21,665 bases of DNA from CAYTNY01 sp964439215 (GTDB taxonomy: Bacteria; Oederibacteriota; PGYV01; CAYTNY01), in the NCBI GenBank assembly GCA_964439215.1, contig CAYTNY010000032.1, positions 1 to 21,665 of the forward strand. Direction: 5' to 3'. The notes beneath the pieces are model-generated. The model worked only from the letters and a program-made list of their open reading frames with translations. It was not told the origin of the DNA and searched no databases. Made by a program: the position numbers and the translations under genes. This document shows, one piece after another, positions 14,248 through 21,665 of the stretch; the stretch's first letter is position 1, and each line of letters opens with the position of its first letter.

Positions 14248-14706
14248 TTAAATTTTCCTGTATACTTCAATACTTCTTGAACTTACGCTTTCGTGTTTTA
14301 TGACCACCGCCGCCGTATATATGTCAAATAGATCAGGGGCCCTTTCCGGCCATTCAACTGCTGTTACTGCCTCTGTATCGGCAATATAATCCCTGAAACC
14401 AATGGTATCAAGTTCTTTGGAATCAAGTATCCGGTAGAAATCAAAATGATACAGGCTCATATCCCTGCCGGCATATTCTTTCACAATTCCGAAAGTCGGG
14501 CTTATCACCTCATCTTCGCTTATTCCCCAGAAAGACGCCATGCCTTTTATAAAATGAGTCTTGCCCGCGCCAAGATCCCCCCAAAAAGCGATTATATCGC
14601 CGGCGTGTATTTCTCCGGCCGTCTTCGCGGCAAATTCTATGGTCTGCCCGGGTGAAACGCTCTTTATTCCGTCAACCGGCCTGAATTCTTTTAAAAATGC
14701 TTCCAT
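14248..14706 (-). CDS. tsaE: tRNA t6A biosynthesis ATPase TsaE
   Basis: The protein has 152 aa, typical for TsaE. The Walker A loop is WGDLGAGKTHFIKG at 42-55, with K49 and T50. ISPTFGIVKEY at 68-78 and YHFDFYRI at 86-93 are the switch-like and Mg-binding segments, and VEWPER at 117-122 is the conserved late motif. TsaE is the ATPase that drives turnover of the TsaB-TsaD complex. Its start overlaps the end of thiL by 16 nt with no strong ribosome-binding site, suggesting translational coupling. Confidence 0.95.
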   Translation of the reverse strand: MEAFLKEFRPVDGIKSVSPGQTIEFAAKTAGEIHAGDIIAFWGDLGAGKTHFIKGMASFWGISEDEVISPTFGIVKEYAGRDMSLYHFDFYRILDSKELDTIGFRDYIADTEAVTAVEWPERAPDLFDIYTAAVVIKHESVSSRSIEVYRKI

Positions 14707-15674
14707 GTTTTTTTACTATCCGCCTTTTGTTTCTTTCCGTCTATGTCTAAATAAACGCCGCGGCCCGCCGAGATATACCCTATCTCAACCGCCCGCAGCC
14801 CGTGTTTTCCGCAGTACGCGCCAAAATCATCTGTTTTTTTTCCGGAAACAGTAAATAAAAGCCCGTAATCTTCACCGCCGTAGAGAACAAATTCTTCCGG
14901 AACCTTTTTTATTTTTTCCGCAAATGCCGCCAGCCTCTTTGATACCGGCAGTTTTTCATATTCTATACATACCGCGCAGGCACTTTCCTCCGATATCCTG
15001 TATGCGTCGCTTACAATACCGTCCGATATATCAAGACACGATGTAACCATACCGCTTTTAGCCGCGGCGCGGCTTTCGGATAAACCGGGTTCAGGCTCTG
15101 TATGTTTCTTTTTCATAATATTTATACCTTTTATGCCGGCGCACTTTTGGGGATTTTCAAAAGCATAAAGCCCGGCCGCTGATTCTCCGGGTGTTCCCGT
15201 TATAAACAGCCGGTCCCCCGGCTTTGCTCCGGTGCGCATCATAATTTCTTCCTGCCGGGCTTCGCCTATTACCATAACGCTTAAAAAAAACGTTCCGGCT
15301 CTTACTGTGTCCCCGCCGATCAGGCGGGCGCCGTGTTTTTCCGAATAATCAGAAAAAGATTTTATTATTTTATGTACATTAACTGTATTTTTCTTCAAAG
15401 GCAGTCCGAGATTGAGCAGCATATACTTCGGAACACCGCCCATTGCGTATATGTCGGATATATTTACCGCAGCTGTTTTTTTTCCGAGGCTTTCGGGTTT
15501 TATGTATTTCAGGTTAAAATGAACGCCTTCGGCCAGCGAATCCGAAGAAACAAGTATTTTTTTGTTTTTTGCGGGAGAAAAGACCGCGCAGTCATCCCCT
15601 ATGCCCCTGATAAGCTTTCCGGCCGATGAACCCGCCGTTTTCTTTATTTTATTAATCAGTCCGAATTCATCCAT
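14691..15674 (-). CDS. thiL: Thiamine-monophosphate kinase
   Basis: The 327-aa protein matches ThiL. GIGDDCAVF at 24-32 and SSDSLAEGVHF at 43-53 are nucleotide and metal sites. NISDIYAMGG at 71-80, IGGDTVRAG at 119-127, LDISDGIVSDA at 214-224 and YGGEDYGLLF at 265-274 complete the family pattern. The enzyme phosphorylates thiamine monophosphate to the active diphosphate cofactor. Its ATG overlaps the upstream TPR gene stop (TAATG). No TPP riboswitch is visible, and none would be expected inside such a coupled run. Confidence 0.96.
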   Translation of the reverse strand: MDEFGLINKIKKTAGSSAGKLIRGIGDDCAVFSPAKNKKILVSSDSLAEGVHFNLKYIKPESLGKKTAAVNISDIYAMGGVPKYMLLNLGLPLKKNTVNVHKIIKSFSDYSEKHGARLIGGDTVRAGTFFLSVMVIGEARQEEIMMRTGAKPGDRLFITGTPGESAAGLYAFENPQKCAGIKGINIMKKKHTEPEPGLSESRAAAKSGMVTSCLDISDGIVSDAYRISEESACAVCIEYEKLPVSKRLAAFAEKIKKVPEEFVLYGGEDYGLLFTVSGKKTDDFGAYCGKHGLRAVEIGYISAGRGVYLDIDGKKQKADSKKTWKHF

Positions 15675-16495
15675 TAATTTTTTATTTTATCCGCAAGAGC
15701 GTTTTGCCTTAATCTTGCGTATTCTGTCACTATTTCCGGAAAATCATTGACTATACCGGAATAAACTTCCATTGCTTTCTCTATGCGCCCTTCTGCCTCA
15801 TATATTTTCCCTACATTCGTAAGGGCTTCGGCGCTGAGAAAACCCTTTTTGTAGGTTTCAGCGATCTTATTGTAATATTTTCTGGCAAGCTCATTATCTC
15901 CGGAATTCCTGTGCGCTTCGGCAATCCCGAAAAGAGCCTCGGCAGCCCAGTCTGTGCCGCGGAATTCTTCAAGTATTTGTTCATAAAGACTCAATGCCTT
16001 GCTTTTGTTAAATATTGAATTATGACATTCCGCCAGTTCAAGAACCAGCCACGCATACATATCCCTGTTCTCTCCCATGTATTCATCCACAAGTTCTTCA
16101 TAAATACCGATCGCTTTTATATATAACTGCGCGTCTTTATATGCTTTTGCCAGGTTCATTTTTGCCTGCTTGATCTTTTCCGTATGCTCTTCATCCGCTG
16201 AAAACTTTTTGATTATTTTTTCGTATCGCGCCGCGGCCCGGTCATAATTTCTCTGTACCGCATCTTTTTCAGCGGCCGCCATCATCCTGTTTATGGCTTT
16301 TTCGGAATTACCCCATGCGGTTGTTTTATCTATTATATAAGCAGCCCCGCCGAGAATAACCGCGGCTAAAACAGTCAGAAGTATCTTATCCGTCAGATTG
16401 GTTTTTTTCACGGGCGCCGCGGATCCGCCTGCATTGCCGCGTTTCACTCCGGAAGTTTTCTTTTTTTTCTTTGTTTTTTTTGATTTTGCCGCCAT
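15674..16495 (-). CDS. Membrane-anchored TPR protein
   Basis: The 273-aa protein starts with a strongly basic, Lys-rich cytoplasmic stretch (KSKKTKKKKKTSG), then one membrane helix at about 34-56. The remaining ~215 residues form tetratricopeptide-like helical repeats: YDRAAARYEKIIKKF, YIKAIGIYEELVDEY, KSKALSLYEQILEEF, ELARKYYNKIAETY and IEKAMEVYSGIVNDF mark the units. The pattern recalls the periplasmic TPR domains of BamD or CpoB/YbgF type proteins, but the anchor is a helix and not a lipid. It is probably a scaffold on the outer face of the inner membrane. It follows a lipoprotein gene by 27 nt and is coupled to thiL. No specific function can be assigned. Confidence 0.82.
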   Translation of the reverse strand: MAAKSKKTKKKKKTSGVKRGNAGGSAAPVKKTNLTDKILLTVLAAVILGGAAYIIDKTTAWGNSEKAINRMMAAAEKDAVQRNYDRAAARYEKIIKKFSADEEHTEKIKQAKMNLAKAYKDAQLYIKAIGIYEELVDEYMGENRDMYAWLVLELAECHNSIFNKSKALSLYEQILEEFRGTDWAAEALFGIAEAHRNSGDNELARKYYNKIAETYKKGFLSAEALTNVGKIYEAEGRIEKAMEVYSGIVNDFPEIVTEYARLRQNALADKIKN

Positions 16496-16522
16496 TGATT
16501 TCCCCGGTTGTTTTTTTCGTTC

Positions 16523-16912
16523 TTAATCCGCTTCTATGGTTGTTGTTTCCGCATAGGTTTTCCCGTCTTCGGAAACCGCCTCTATGCGCGCGGTATATGT
16601 TCCTTTGGGAATCTGCATATTTAAAGGTATCATCATCTTAAAAAACCAGACATCTTTTTCTTTGTCGTATTTCAAAGGCAGTTTAAAGGCCCCCGGGACT
16701 TCTATTGTCCCGTAAACTTTTTTTATATCGCCGGTTGTTTTAACCACCGCCGACACAACAACTCCGGGCCTGAACCCGGTTTCCGGCGTTAATTTAAATG
16801 AAAGTATCTTGCCTTCCCCTTTTTCAAAAGACGCACACCCCGCCAGCAACAAAGAAAATCCAAGTATTGCCAGTAATATTTTTAAATTGAATTTAAACTT
16901 CAACTTCTTCAC
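16523..16912 (-). CDS. Small lipoprotein with Ig-like beta domain
   Basis: The 129-aa protein has a basic N-terminus, a hydrophobic stretch and the lipobox LLAGC, with the lipidated cysteine at residue 26. The mature part reads like one beta-sandwich of Ig-like type, with strands such as ILSFKLTPETGFRPGVVV, VKTTGDIKKVYGTIEV and PKGTYTARIEAVSEDGK. The start codon is GTG at 16912, overlapping the preceding membrane gene by 20 nt; the ribosome-binding site is weak, so coupling is likely. It may associate with the neighbouring membrane and TPR proteins. I recognise no named family. Confidence 0.8.
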   Translation of the reverse strand: MKKLKFKFNLKILLAILGFSLLLAGCASFEKGEGKILSFKLTPETGFRPGVVVSAVVKTTGDIKKVYGTIEVPGAFKLPLKYDKEKDVWFFKMMIPLNMQIPKGTYTARIEAVSEDGKTYAETTTIEAD

Positions 16913-17357
16913 CCGGCTTCAGTTCCTCATTGAGCCTGAGCCTTCTGGAAATGTCTCCGGAAGCTCCCTGTGTATTGCTTATCAGTTCAAGCCCTATATA
17001 AGCCGGTGTAAAAAACAGTATTATTATCATCATTGTAAGTTTCAGGTTTTCCAGAAGCCCGTCGTAAGTATAAAGCGAAAATCTGGTGTTTGCCCATACA
17101 AGGCCTATAGCCGCCGCCACAAACAGAAAAGCAAAAAACAAAACAACTCTTTTGGTTTTTCTCGCCCTGTATGCGTTTGTGTCAAGGTCAAGCTGCAGAT
17201 TGTCCAGTTCCGCTTTTTGCTCCATAGTAATCGGCTGATTGACAAGTTCGTCAATTTCTTTTTTTAATTTTGTATTTTCTATAAATACCACAAAGATCCA
17301 GACCCACATCAGAACAAAAAGCAGTGAAAGCAGTATCAAAAGAATCGGTACAATCAT
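16893..17357 (-). CDS. Membrane protein of unknown function (three helices)
   Basis: The protein has 154 aa from the ATG at 17357. An open frame begins one codon earlier at a TTG, but the ATG overlaps the nnr stop as TGATG and has GGGAGG six bases upstream. Hydrophobic segments lie at about 2-25, 69-88 and 106-126. A charged, probably coiled region (KLKKEIDELVNQ to LDLDTN) lies between the first two. The C-terminus is polar and ends GEEVEV. No motif points to an enzyme. Together with the lipoprotein and TPR protein it forms an uncharacterised envelope trio. Confidence 0.78.
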   Translation of the reverse strand: MIVPILLILLSLLFVLMWVWIFVVFIENTKLKKEIDELVNQPITMEQKAELDNLQLDLDTNAYRARKTKRVVLFFAFLFVAAAIGLVWANTRFSLYTYDGLLENLKLTMMIIILFFTPAYIGLELISNTQGASGDISRRLRLNEELKPGEEVEV

Positions 17358-18916
17358 CAATATCCTCCCGGAATTTTATTTTTTTTCAGGGCCTTGTAAA
17401 GATTTCCGGCAATTTCTCCCGCTGTAATACCTTCGGGCCCTTTATCATCAGCCAGTATATCGCCTGACAGACCATGAATATAATTTGCTCCTATAGCAGC
17501 CCGGACAATCGGTATGGAATGCGCGGCAAAACCGCCTATAACTCCCGAAAGCACATCGCCGCTGCCCGGAGTCGCCATTCCTGAATTTCCGGTTGTATTT
17601 ATATAAAAATTCTTTTCTCTGTCCGCTACAAGAGACCTTCCGTCTTTCAAAAGAACATTTATATTACACTCGTCAATAAATTCCTCAAGTATTTCAAATC
17701 TGTTATTTACAATATCCGCTGTCTCGTGTCCGCACAGGCGCGACATTTCACCCATATGCGGTGTCAATATAGCATCATTTTTAATCTTTTTCAAGCATTT
17801 TTTGTCCTGTGCGGCAGCGTTTATGCCGTCCGCATCCAGGACAAAAGGAATCTCAATATTTTCAACTATTTTTCTTATCAGTCTGAATGCGCCTTCTCCG
17901 CGCCCCAGGCCCGGCCCGATTATTGCGGTCTTGGCCTTTTGCGCAAACTTCATTATTAATTCATAGTTTTCTTCGCAAAGCATTCCGTCTTCCCCTGATT
18001 TAAGCGATGTCGTAACCGCTTCAGGGGGCCCGTTCTTAACCGCACCGTAAATGCTGTCCGGTATCAGCAGATTCACAACACCTGCTCCGGCTTTCAGCGC
18101 TCCCATTGCCGCAAGTATCACCGCACCGCTGAAACTCGGCGCGCCTCCCACTATAAGAACCGGCCCGAAATCCCCTTTGTTCGCGTTAACCGGCCTTGAA
18201 GGCGCCAGTGCGGACGCTATTTCAGGAGTTACAATAACACTCTTTCTCGGTTTACTTATAAGCTCCGGAGGAAAAGATATATCAGCGGATATAAGCTTTC
18301 CCGCGTACCCCGTACCCGGAAAAACAGCCAGCCCCCGCTTGGGAAGCCCGAATGTAACTGTAATATCCGCGTGCACCGCAGCGCCCATAACCGCGCCTGT
18401 ATCGGAATTGATTCCTGACGGTATGTCCGCCGAAATAACGGGTTTACGCAGACTGTTTATAAACGCAATAATCCCGGCCGTGAATTCGTCTGTTTCCCTG
18501 TCAAGCCCCGTGCCGATTAAAGCGTCAACTATAAAATCCGCGGCAATAACGCGGTCCCTGATTTTTTCAATATCCGGTTTATCTTTGATATATATGATTT
18601 CCACGCCGTACTTTTCGGCCCTCTTTATATTTTCCGACGCAGACATTGAAGCCTTTGAAATATCCCCGAGAAAATAAACAGCCGCATCCGCGCCCTCGCA
18701 CTTTAAGTGCCTTGCCAGCGCCGCGCCGTCCCCGCCGTTGTTTCCTCCCTTGCAGAACACGGCGGCTCTTTTAAAGGCAATGCTTCCCCATTCCTGTTTT
18801 ACCGCATAAAGCATATTAACCGCGGCGTTTTCCATAAGAATATCTCCGGGTATCAGATAATCCTTAACCGCTGCTCTGTCAATCTCCCTCATTTCCTCCG
18901 CTGTCACCGCATACAT
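17357..18916 (-). CDS. nnr: Bifunctional NAD(P)H-hydrate epimerase / ADP-dependent dehydratase
   Basis: The 519-aa fusion has both repair domains. Residues 1-220 are the epimerase (YjeF_N): FCKGGNNGGDGAALARHL at 54-71, VDALIGTG at 130-137, SADIPSGINSDTG at 162-174. Residues about 230-515 are the ribokinase-like dehydratase: NKGDFGPVLIVGG at 246-258, IIGPGLGRG at 332-340, LDADGINAAA at 360-369, LTPHMGEMSRL at 384-394, and NSGMATPGSGDVLSGVI at 444-460 with the catalytic Asp454. It repairs hydrated NADH and NADPH. It lies 18 nt after acpS, a frequent bacterial pairing, and is coupled to the next membrane gene by TGATG. Confidence 0.97.
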   Translation of the reverse strand: MYAVTAEEMREIDRAAVKDYLIPGDILMENAAVNMLYAVKQEWGSIAFKRAAVFCKGGNNGGDGAALARHLKCEGADAAVYFLGDISKASMSASENIKRAEKYGVEIIYIKDKPDIEKIRDRVIAADFIVDALIGTGLDRETDEFTAGIIAFINSLRKPVISADIPSGINSDTGAVMGAAVHADITVTFGLPKRGLAVFPGTGYAGKLISADISFPPELISKPRKSVIVTPEIASALAPSRPVNANKGDFGPVLIVGGAPSFSGAVILAAMGALKAGAGVVNLLIPDSIYGAVKNGPPEAVTTSLKSGEDGMLCEENYELIMKFAQKAKTAIIGPGLGRGEGAFRLIRKIVENIEIPFVLDADGINAAAQDKKCLKKIKNDAILTPHMGEMSRLCGHETADIVNNRFEILEEFIDECNINVLLKDGRSLVADREKNFYINTTGNSGMATPGSGDVLSGVIGGFAAHSIPIVRAAIGANYIHGLSGDILADDKGPEGITAGEIAGNLYKALKKNKIPGGY

Positions 18917-18934
18917 ATTTATTGCTCCCCTTTA

Positions 18935-19297
18935 TTATTCAAGAATACATACCGCGGCGGCTGTTATCTCCGTATGCGTTATGCTTATCATTACTTTTTT
19001 TGCTTTTTTCTTTTTCAGAAGTTTTTTCACCGCGTCATTCAGGACAATCTCGGGTTTTCCGTTTTCATTGTTTACGGTTTCAATCTGCCTGAGGCTTATC
19101 CGTTTATTGTCCGAAACCGCCTTTATAAAAGCCTCTTTCACCGCAAACCTCCCCGCGAGATTCAGGCCGCTGTTTTTCTTTTTGCGGCAGTAGGACATCT
19201 CCCCCGGGGTGAATATTCTTTTAAGAAAAGAATCCGCCCCTGCAAGCTTCCTGAATCTCTTAACATCAACTACATCTATTCCCAGTCCTTTAATCAT
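18935..19297 (-). CDS. acpS: Holo-[acyl-carrier-protein] synthase
   Basis: The 120-aa protein is of normal AcpS length. GLGIDVVDVKRF at 4-15 contains Mg ligand D8, RFAVKEAFIKAV at 50-61 contains E55, and ISITHTE at 104-110 is the C-terminal motif. It moves phosphopantetheine from CoA onto acyl carrier protein. The start is an ATG inside a run of ATT repeats, with no Shine-Dalgarno sequence in front. TTGCCT and TAGCAT, 17 nt apart just upstream, would place transcription start at or near the ATG, so the message might be leaderless; this is weak. Confidence 0.95.
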   Translation of the reverse strand: MIKGLGIDVVDVKRFRKLAGADSFLKRIFTPGEMSYCRKKKNSGLNLAGRFAVKEAFIKAVSDNKRISLRQIETVNNENGKPEIVLNDAVKKLLKKKKAKKVMISITHTEITAAAVCILE

Positions 19298-19362
19298 AAT
19301 AATAATGCTATCACAACATCTTTTTCAAGGCAATAAAAAAACCGAGAGCGAATAACGGAGTT

Positions 19363-19425
19363 CAAGAGTTCAAAGACAAAGGCAAAGACTAAATCTCCCG
19401 GATAAGAACTGTAAAACTTTGAAAC
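19363..19425 (+). repeat. Dispersed repeat copy A
   Basis: The segment starts CAAGAGTTCAAAG and ends in a 37-nt core (19389-19425, CTAAATCTCCCGGA then AACTGTAAAACTTTGAAAC). The core differs from copy B at 21428-21464 in only two positions by eye. TTCAAAG near the left end and CTTTGAA at the right end form a 7-bp inverted pair, so each copy can fold. It carries no gene. Confidence 0.85.
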
Positions 19426-19466
19426 TACCAAACCAATATACAACAGTTATGCTTTTTATGTTCTTA

Positions 19467-19486
19467 CCCCCTTTCCCAAAAGGGGG
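19467..19486. repeat. GC-rich hairpin in spacer
   Basis: CCCCCTTT and AAAGGGGG pair perfectly around a 4-nt loop, and a further GGGGG stretch follows at 19490-19494. There is no proper T-run on either side, so terminator function is doubtful. Confidence 0.7.
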
Positions 19487-19833
19487 CAAGGGGGATTTAG
19501 TTTTTAAGGGCGGGCCCGGAAGCTAAACTTCAAAGCGAAATCCCCTTTTGAAAAATTGCCTCTTACCCACAATTCTTGTTTTAAGCGTTAACTTGTATTA
19601 CAAAGCATCCTGCAGCTGCGTCACCCTCTCCCTATTCCTTTTTCGGTATTTTTCTGATTATATTTATAGCATGCAAACATTCATCCTTTGCTCATAGAGG
19701 GAGAAGAGAATGGTTTACCTTCCTATGTATTTTCGGATGTTTTAGGTGTTGCAATTCATTTTACATTTCAGCAGAGTACCGTCCACAAAAAAAGAATCCC
19801 GCAACCCCCGATTTTAATCCGCCGAATGCTGCT

Positions 19834-21315
19834 TCAGTTTCCGTTTTTAACCCTTTTAAAAACATTCGGATGTGCTGTTTTTTTGTAATCTGTCCGGAAA
19901 TAATCAAACTTATTAAACTCTTTCGGGTTTGTAATTACCATATAATCAGGTTTTAAAATATTTACGGTATAATCGTAATCAAACTTCATATGTCCGGGCA
20001 GCGCTATAACAAGTTCAAAAAAAGAATTAATTTCCATCATATCTACCCTTGCTATATATTTGTCATTTTTTCCGAGAAAATCAATAAAATATCTCTTGTC
20101 TGAAAAATATGGTATTATTCCTCCCGCAAAAACAGCTATGGTATCATTTTTCGCTGTGTTTTCTTTAAGATAAAGCGCGGCATCCAGTCTGGACCTGGTA
20201 AAAGGAAGTTCTTCAACGGGTCCTTTTAAATTCACAAGACTTCTGGTCCCATGAAGACAATTGAAATTCACAAGAAAAATACCCGTCATAACAAAATAAG
20301 CGGCCAAAACATATTTCTTATTTTTTATTATCAGTCCCGTTAATTCACGCAGTGCGATACTGAACAAAACAAAGAAAACCGGCATCGCGATTGTCACATA
20401 CCGGTTTGTCCCTCCCATTGCCTCCCACGCATCGCCTCCGACATATACACTGTAGGCCATCTGGGAAAAAGGAACCGCCAGCAAAAACCAAAAAACCTTT
20501 CCTTTTTTAATCAAAAACATTGGTATTAAAAAAGCGATCCAGTTCATATAATATAGATTTTTAAAAAGCATGACAAAACCTTTAAAAATCCTTAATCCCA
20601 GCGGAAACCCCGCGACCTTGAGATAATACGTGTTAGGCAGAAACTCTCCAAAATACATATATCTTGCCGCTGTCTGAACAGCAAAAAAAGATAAAAAGAA
20701 AATCAGGCCCTTTTTAAGATTTTCCCTGCGCATAATTAAAACAAGAACAAAAAATACCGCCATATCAATCCTGACAAGCGTGGCCAGCCCGCATGCCGCA
20801 AATATGAGGTTGTCGTTTTTTTTCATAAGTATCATATATACAACAGCTGTAACTATAAAAGCCAAGACACTGACTTCCATTCCCTGATAAAACCAAAAAT
20901 TCAGCGGTATAAAGAAACCCGTCAAAACCACCGCTGCAAGCGCGGTTATTTTATCTCCTGTAAGCCTCAGAACTGTTTTTCTTACCAGAACAAGTGTGCC
21001 TATCATAAAAACCATAGCTGTCAGCTGAATAAAAAGCGATGTTAAATGCAGAGGAATGTTCAACAAATGCGGGATAGCCATATACATTGTCCATAAAAAA
21101 TTGGTAAACCCCTCAACCCTTTCCCCAATGCTCCACACCAGACCGTTACCCATCGCAAAATTCTTGGCAAACTGCATAGAAATCATTGCATCATCAATAA
21201 GCACAAAATACCTTGTTCCGTTCATAACAATAGATGAATTAAAAATATAAAACAACCCATAAATAATGTAAACAACAAGAAACCCGTTAAATATTTTTTT
21301 GTCCATAATAATCAC
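19834..21315 (-). CDS. GT-C type integral membrane glycosyltransferase (AftB/ArnT-like)
   Basis: The 493-aa protein has about ten hydrophobic segments. The first outer loop has the metal-binding Asp pair D41/D42 in LIDDAMISMQFAKNF, followed by GNGLVWSIGERVEGFTNFLW at 57-76. Later come YQGMEVSVLAF at about 143-153, FGEFLPNTYYLKV at 222-234 and YVGGDAWEAMGGTNRY at 291-306. These are the landmarks of the family that includes mycobacterial arabinofuranosyltransferase AftB and related polyprenyl-phosphate-sugar-dependent enzymes. A soluble C-terminal domain follows after about residue 355. It probably adds a sugar to an envelope glycan or lipid from a polyprenyl donor; donor and acceptor are unknown. 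Start is GTG at 21315 with GGGAG a few bases upstream; an ATG three codons later is possible. No partner glycan genes adjoin, and repeats flank it on both sides. Confidence 0.82.
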   Translation of the reverse strand: MIIMDKKIFNGFLVVYIIYGLFYIFNSSIVMNGTRYFVLIDDAMISMQFAKNFAMGNGLVWSIGERVEGFTNFLWTMYMAIPHLLNIPLHLTSLFIQLTAMVFMIGTLVLVRKTVLRLTGDKITALAAVVLTGFFIPLNFWFYQGMEVSVLAFIVTAVVYMILMKKNDNLIFAACGLATLVRIDMAVFFVLVLIMRRENLKKGLIFFLSFFAVQTAARYMYFGEFLPNTYYLKVAGFPLGLRIFKGFVMLFKNLYYMNWIAFLIPMFLIKKGKVFWFLLAVPFSQMAYSVYVGGDAWEAMGGTNRYVTIAMPVFFVLFSIALRELTGLIIKNKKYVLAAYFVMTGIFLVNFNCLHGTRSLVNLKGPVEELPFTRSRLDAALYLKENTAKNDTIAVFAGGIIPYFSDKRYFIDFLGKNDKYIARVDMMEINSFFELVIALPGHMKFDYDYTVNILKPDYMVITNPKEFNKFDYFRTDYKKTAHPNVFKRVKNGN

Positions 21316-21665
21316 AACACTCCCAAAAATAATATATCTTAAATTTCATTGAGGAACATGATACATCACAAACTTTCAAAGGACAAGTTAAAATTCCCCC
21401 AAGAGTTCAAAGTTCAAAGTACTAAGGCTAAATCTCCCGGACAAAAACTGTAAAACTTTGAAACGGTAGTTTGCAAGTTTTATTGCAACATTTCATAGAA
21501 TTAAAGTCTTTTTTTTCGCACATACCGGAACACTTAATTCATACAGTTATTTACGCTTCCCGCAGAGCGCCACCTTCTCTCATCAAGCCGTCCCTTACCC
21601 GCATCTCCTATTTAATCGTCAGCTTATATCATACAGTGTTCAGCCGCTGCATCACCCTCACCAAG
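21316..21665. other. 350-nt non-coding stretch with dispersed repeat, to window end
   Basis: I see no protein-like frame. The stretch holds repeat copy B (21400-21464) and, near the window end, GCTGCATCACCCTC (21646-21659), which matches the segment at 19615 except for one base. The two elements are 181 to 189 nt apart in both spacers, hinting at a larger decayed repeat. A promoter for the glycosyltransferase gene is expected here but no clear one stands out. Confidence 0.65.
21400..21464 (+). repeat. Dispersed repeat copy B
   Basis: It begins CAAGAGTTCAAAG, repeats GTTCAAAG once more, and continues into the core shared with copy A (two mismatches in 37 nt by eye). It is in the same orientation as copy A, so the two form direct repeats around the glycosyltransferase gene. 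The TTCAAAG/CTTTGAA arms are at 21413-21419 and 21456-21462. Confidence 0.85.

Larger units (their letters stand above)
19298..19833. other. 536-nt non-coding spacer with dispersed repeat and hairpin
   Basis: No frame here looks like a protein. The spacer holds one copy of the dispersed repeat (19363-19425), an 8-bp GC-rich hairpin (19467-19486), and a GCTGCGTCACCCTC segment (19615-19628) that has a counterpart at 21646. A run of seven T on the minus strand (about 19334-19340) follows only a weak stem, so it is not a convincing terminator for the glycosyltransferase gene. Confidence 0.7.

Noticed and set aside
18051..18677. 208-aa plus-strand frame with no stops
   Set aside because: It is a shadow of nnr, whose catalytic motifs are intact on the minus strand.
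19334..19360. Intrinsic terminator before acpS
   Set aside because: A run of seven T is present on the minus strand, but the preceding stem is only about three G-C pairs.
19688..19888. 66-aa plus-strand frame in the spacer after the glycosyltransferase gene
   Set aside because: It has no recognisable domain and overlaps the 3' end of the glycosyltransferase gene.

Overview
Kind of organism. The window is a gene-dense bacterial chromosome segment of moderate GC. It carries 24 supported protein genes and one tRNA, and every one lies on the minus strand. Lipobox and signal-peptide proteins next to membrane and TPR proteins suggest a diderm bacterium. The mix of gene families, the A-rich codons, and the low-complexity heptad repeats in spacers resemble uncultured candidate phyla such as Elusimicrobiota, Omnitrophota or Goldbacteria. 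That placement is a low-confidence impression, because no rRNA or phylogenetic marker is present. Most of the content is housekeeping or metabolite repair, and I see no phage, transposase, CRISPR or classical defence locus.

Layout in transcription order (right to left). (1) 21665-19298: a GT-C type membrane glycosyltransferase stands alone between two non-coding stretches. Each stretch holds a copy of a ~63-bp dispersed repeat. (2) 19297-12065: a tightly packed run of acpS, nnr, a membrane protein, a lipoprotein, a TPR membrane protein, thiL, tsaE, tsaB, a four-helix membrane protein with a charged tail, and a secreted protein with two related beta units, one split by an acidic insertion. Most junctions are overlaps of 1 to 41 nt. 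(3) 11947-5591: a sigma70-like promoter, then yggS, proC, yggT, yggU, a purine nucleoside or MTA phosphorylase, mtnA, a PaaI-type thioesterase, a 29-codon basic gene (probable bS22/COX24-type ribosomal protein), yebC and a YhcC-type radical SAM gene. (4) 5590-5313: heptad tandem repeats and inverted low-complexity arms, then a strong promoter. (5) 5312-5236: tRNA-Val(GAC) with an unusual C33. (6) 5209-1: a possible 35-aa leader ORF, a GH2 glycosidase, a DHH/CBS/nucleotidyltransferase fusion that matures tRNA 3' ends, and a nitroreductase cut by the window edge.

How the genes work together. TsaB and TsaE serve tRNA t6A synthesis, the nucleotidyltransferase fusion serves tRNA 3' ends, YebC and the basic peptide serve the ribosome. 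Nnr repairs damaged NAD(P)H, YggS handles PLP, AcpS activates acyl carrier protein, and ThiL makes thiamine diphosphate. The phosphorylase plus MtnA form two consecutive steps of methylthioadenosine salvage, and an Asp at the purine-specificity position of the phosphorylase supports that pairing. The least understood content is the envelope trio between nnr and thiL, the acidic protein pair after tsaB, the atypical tRNA and the spacer repeats. I did not find a clear new defence or mobile system.
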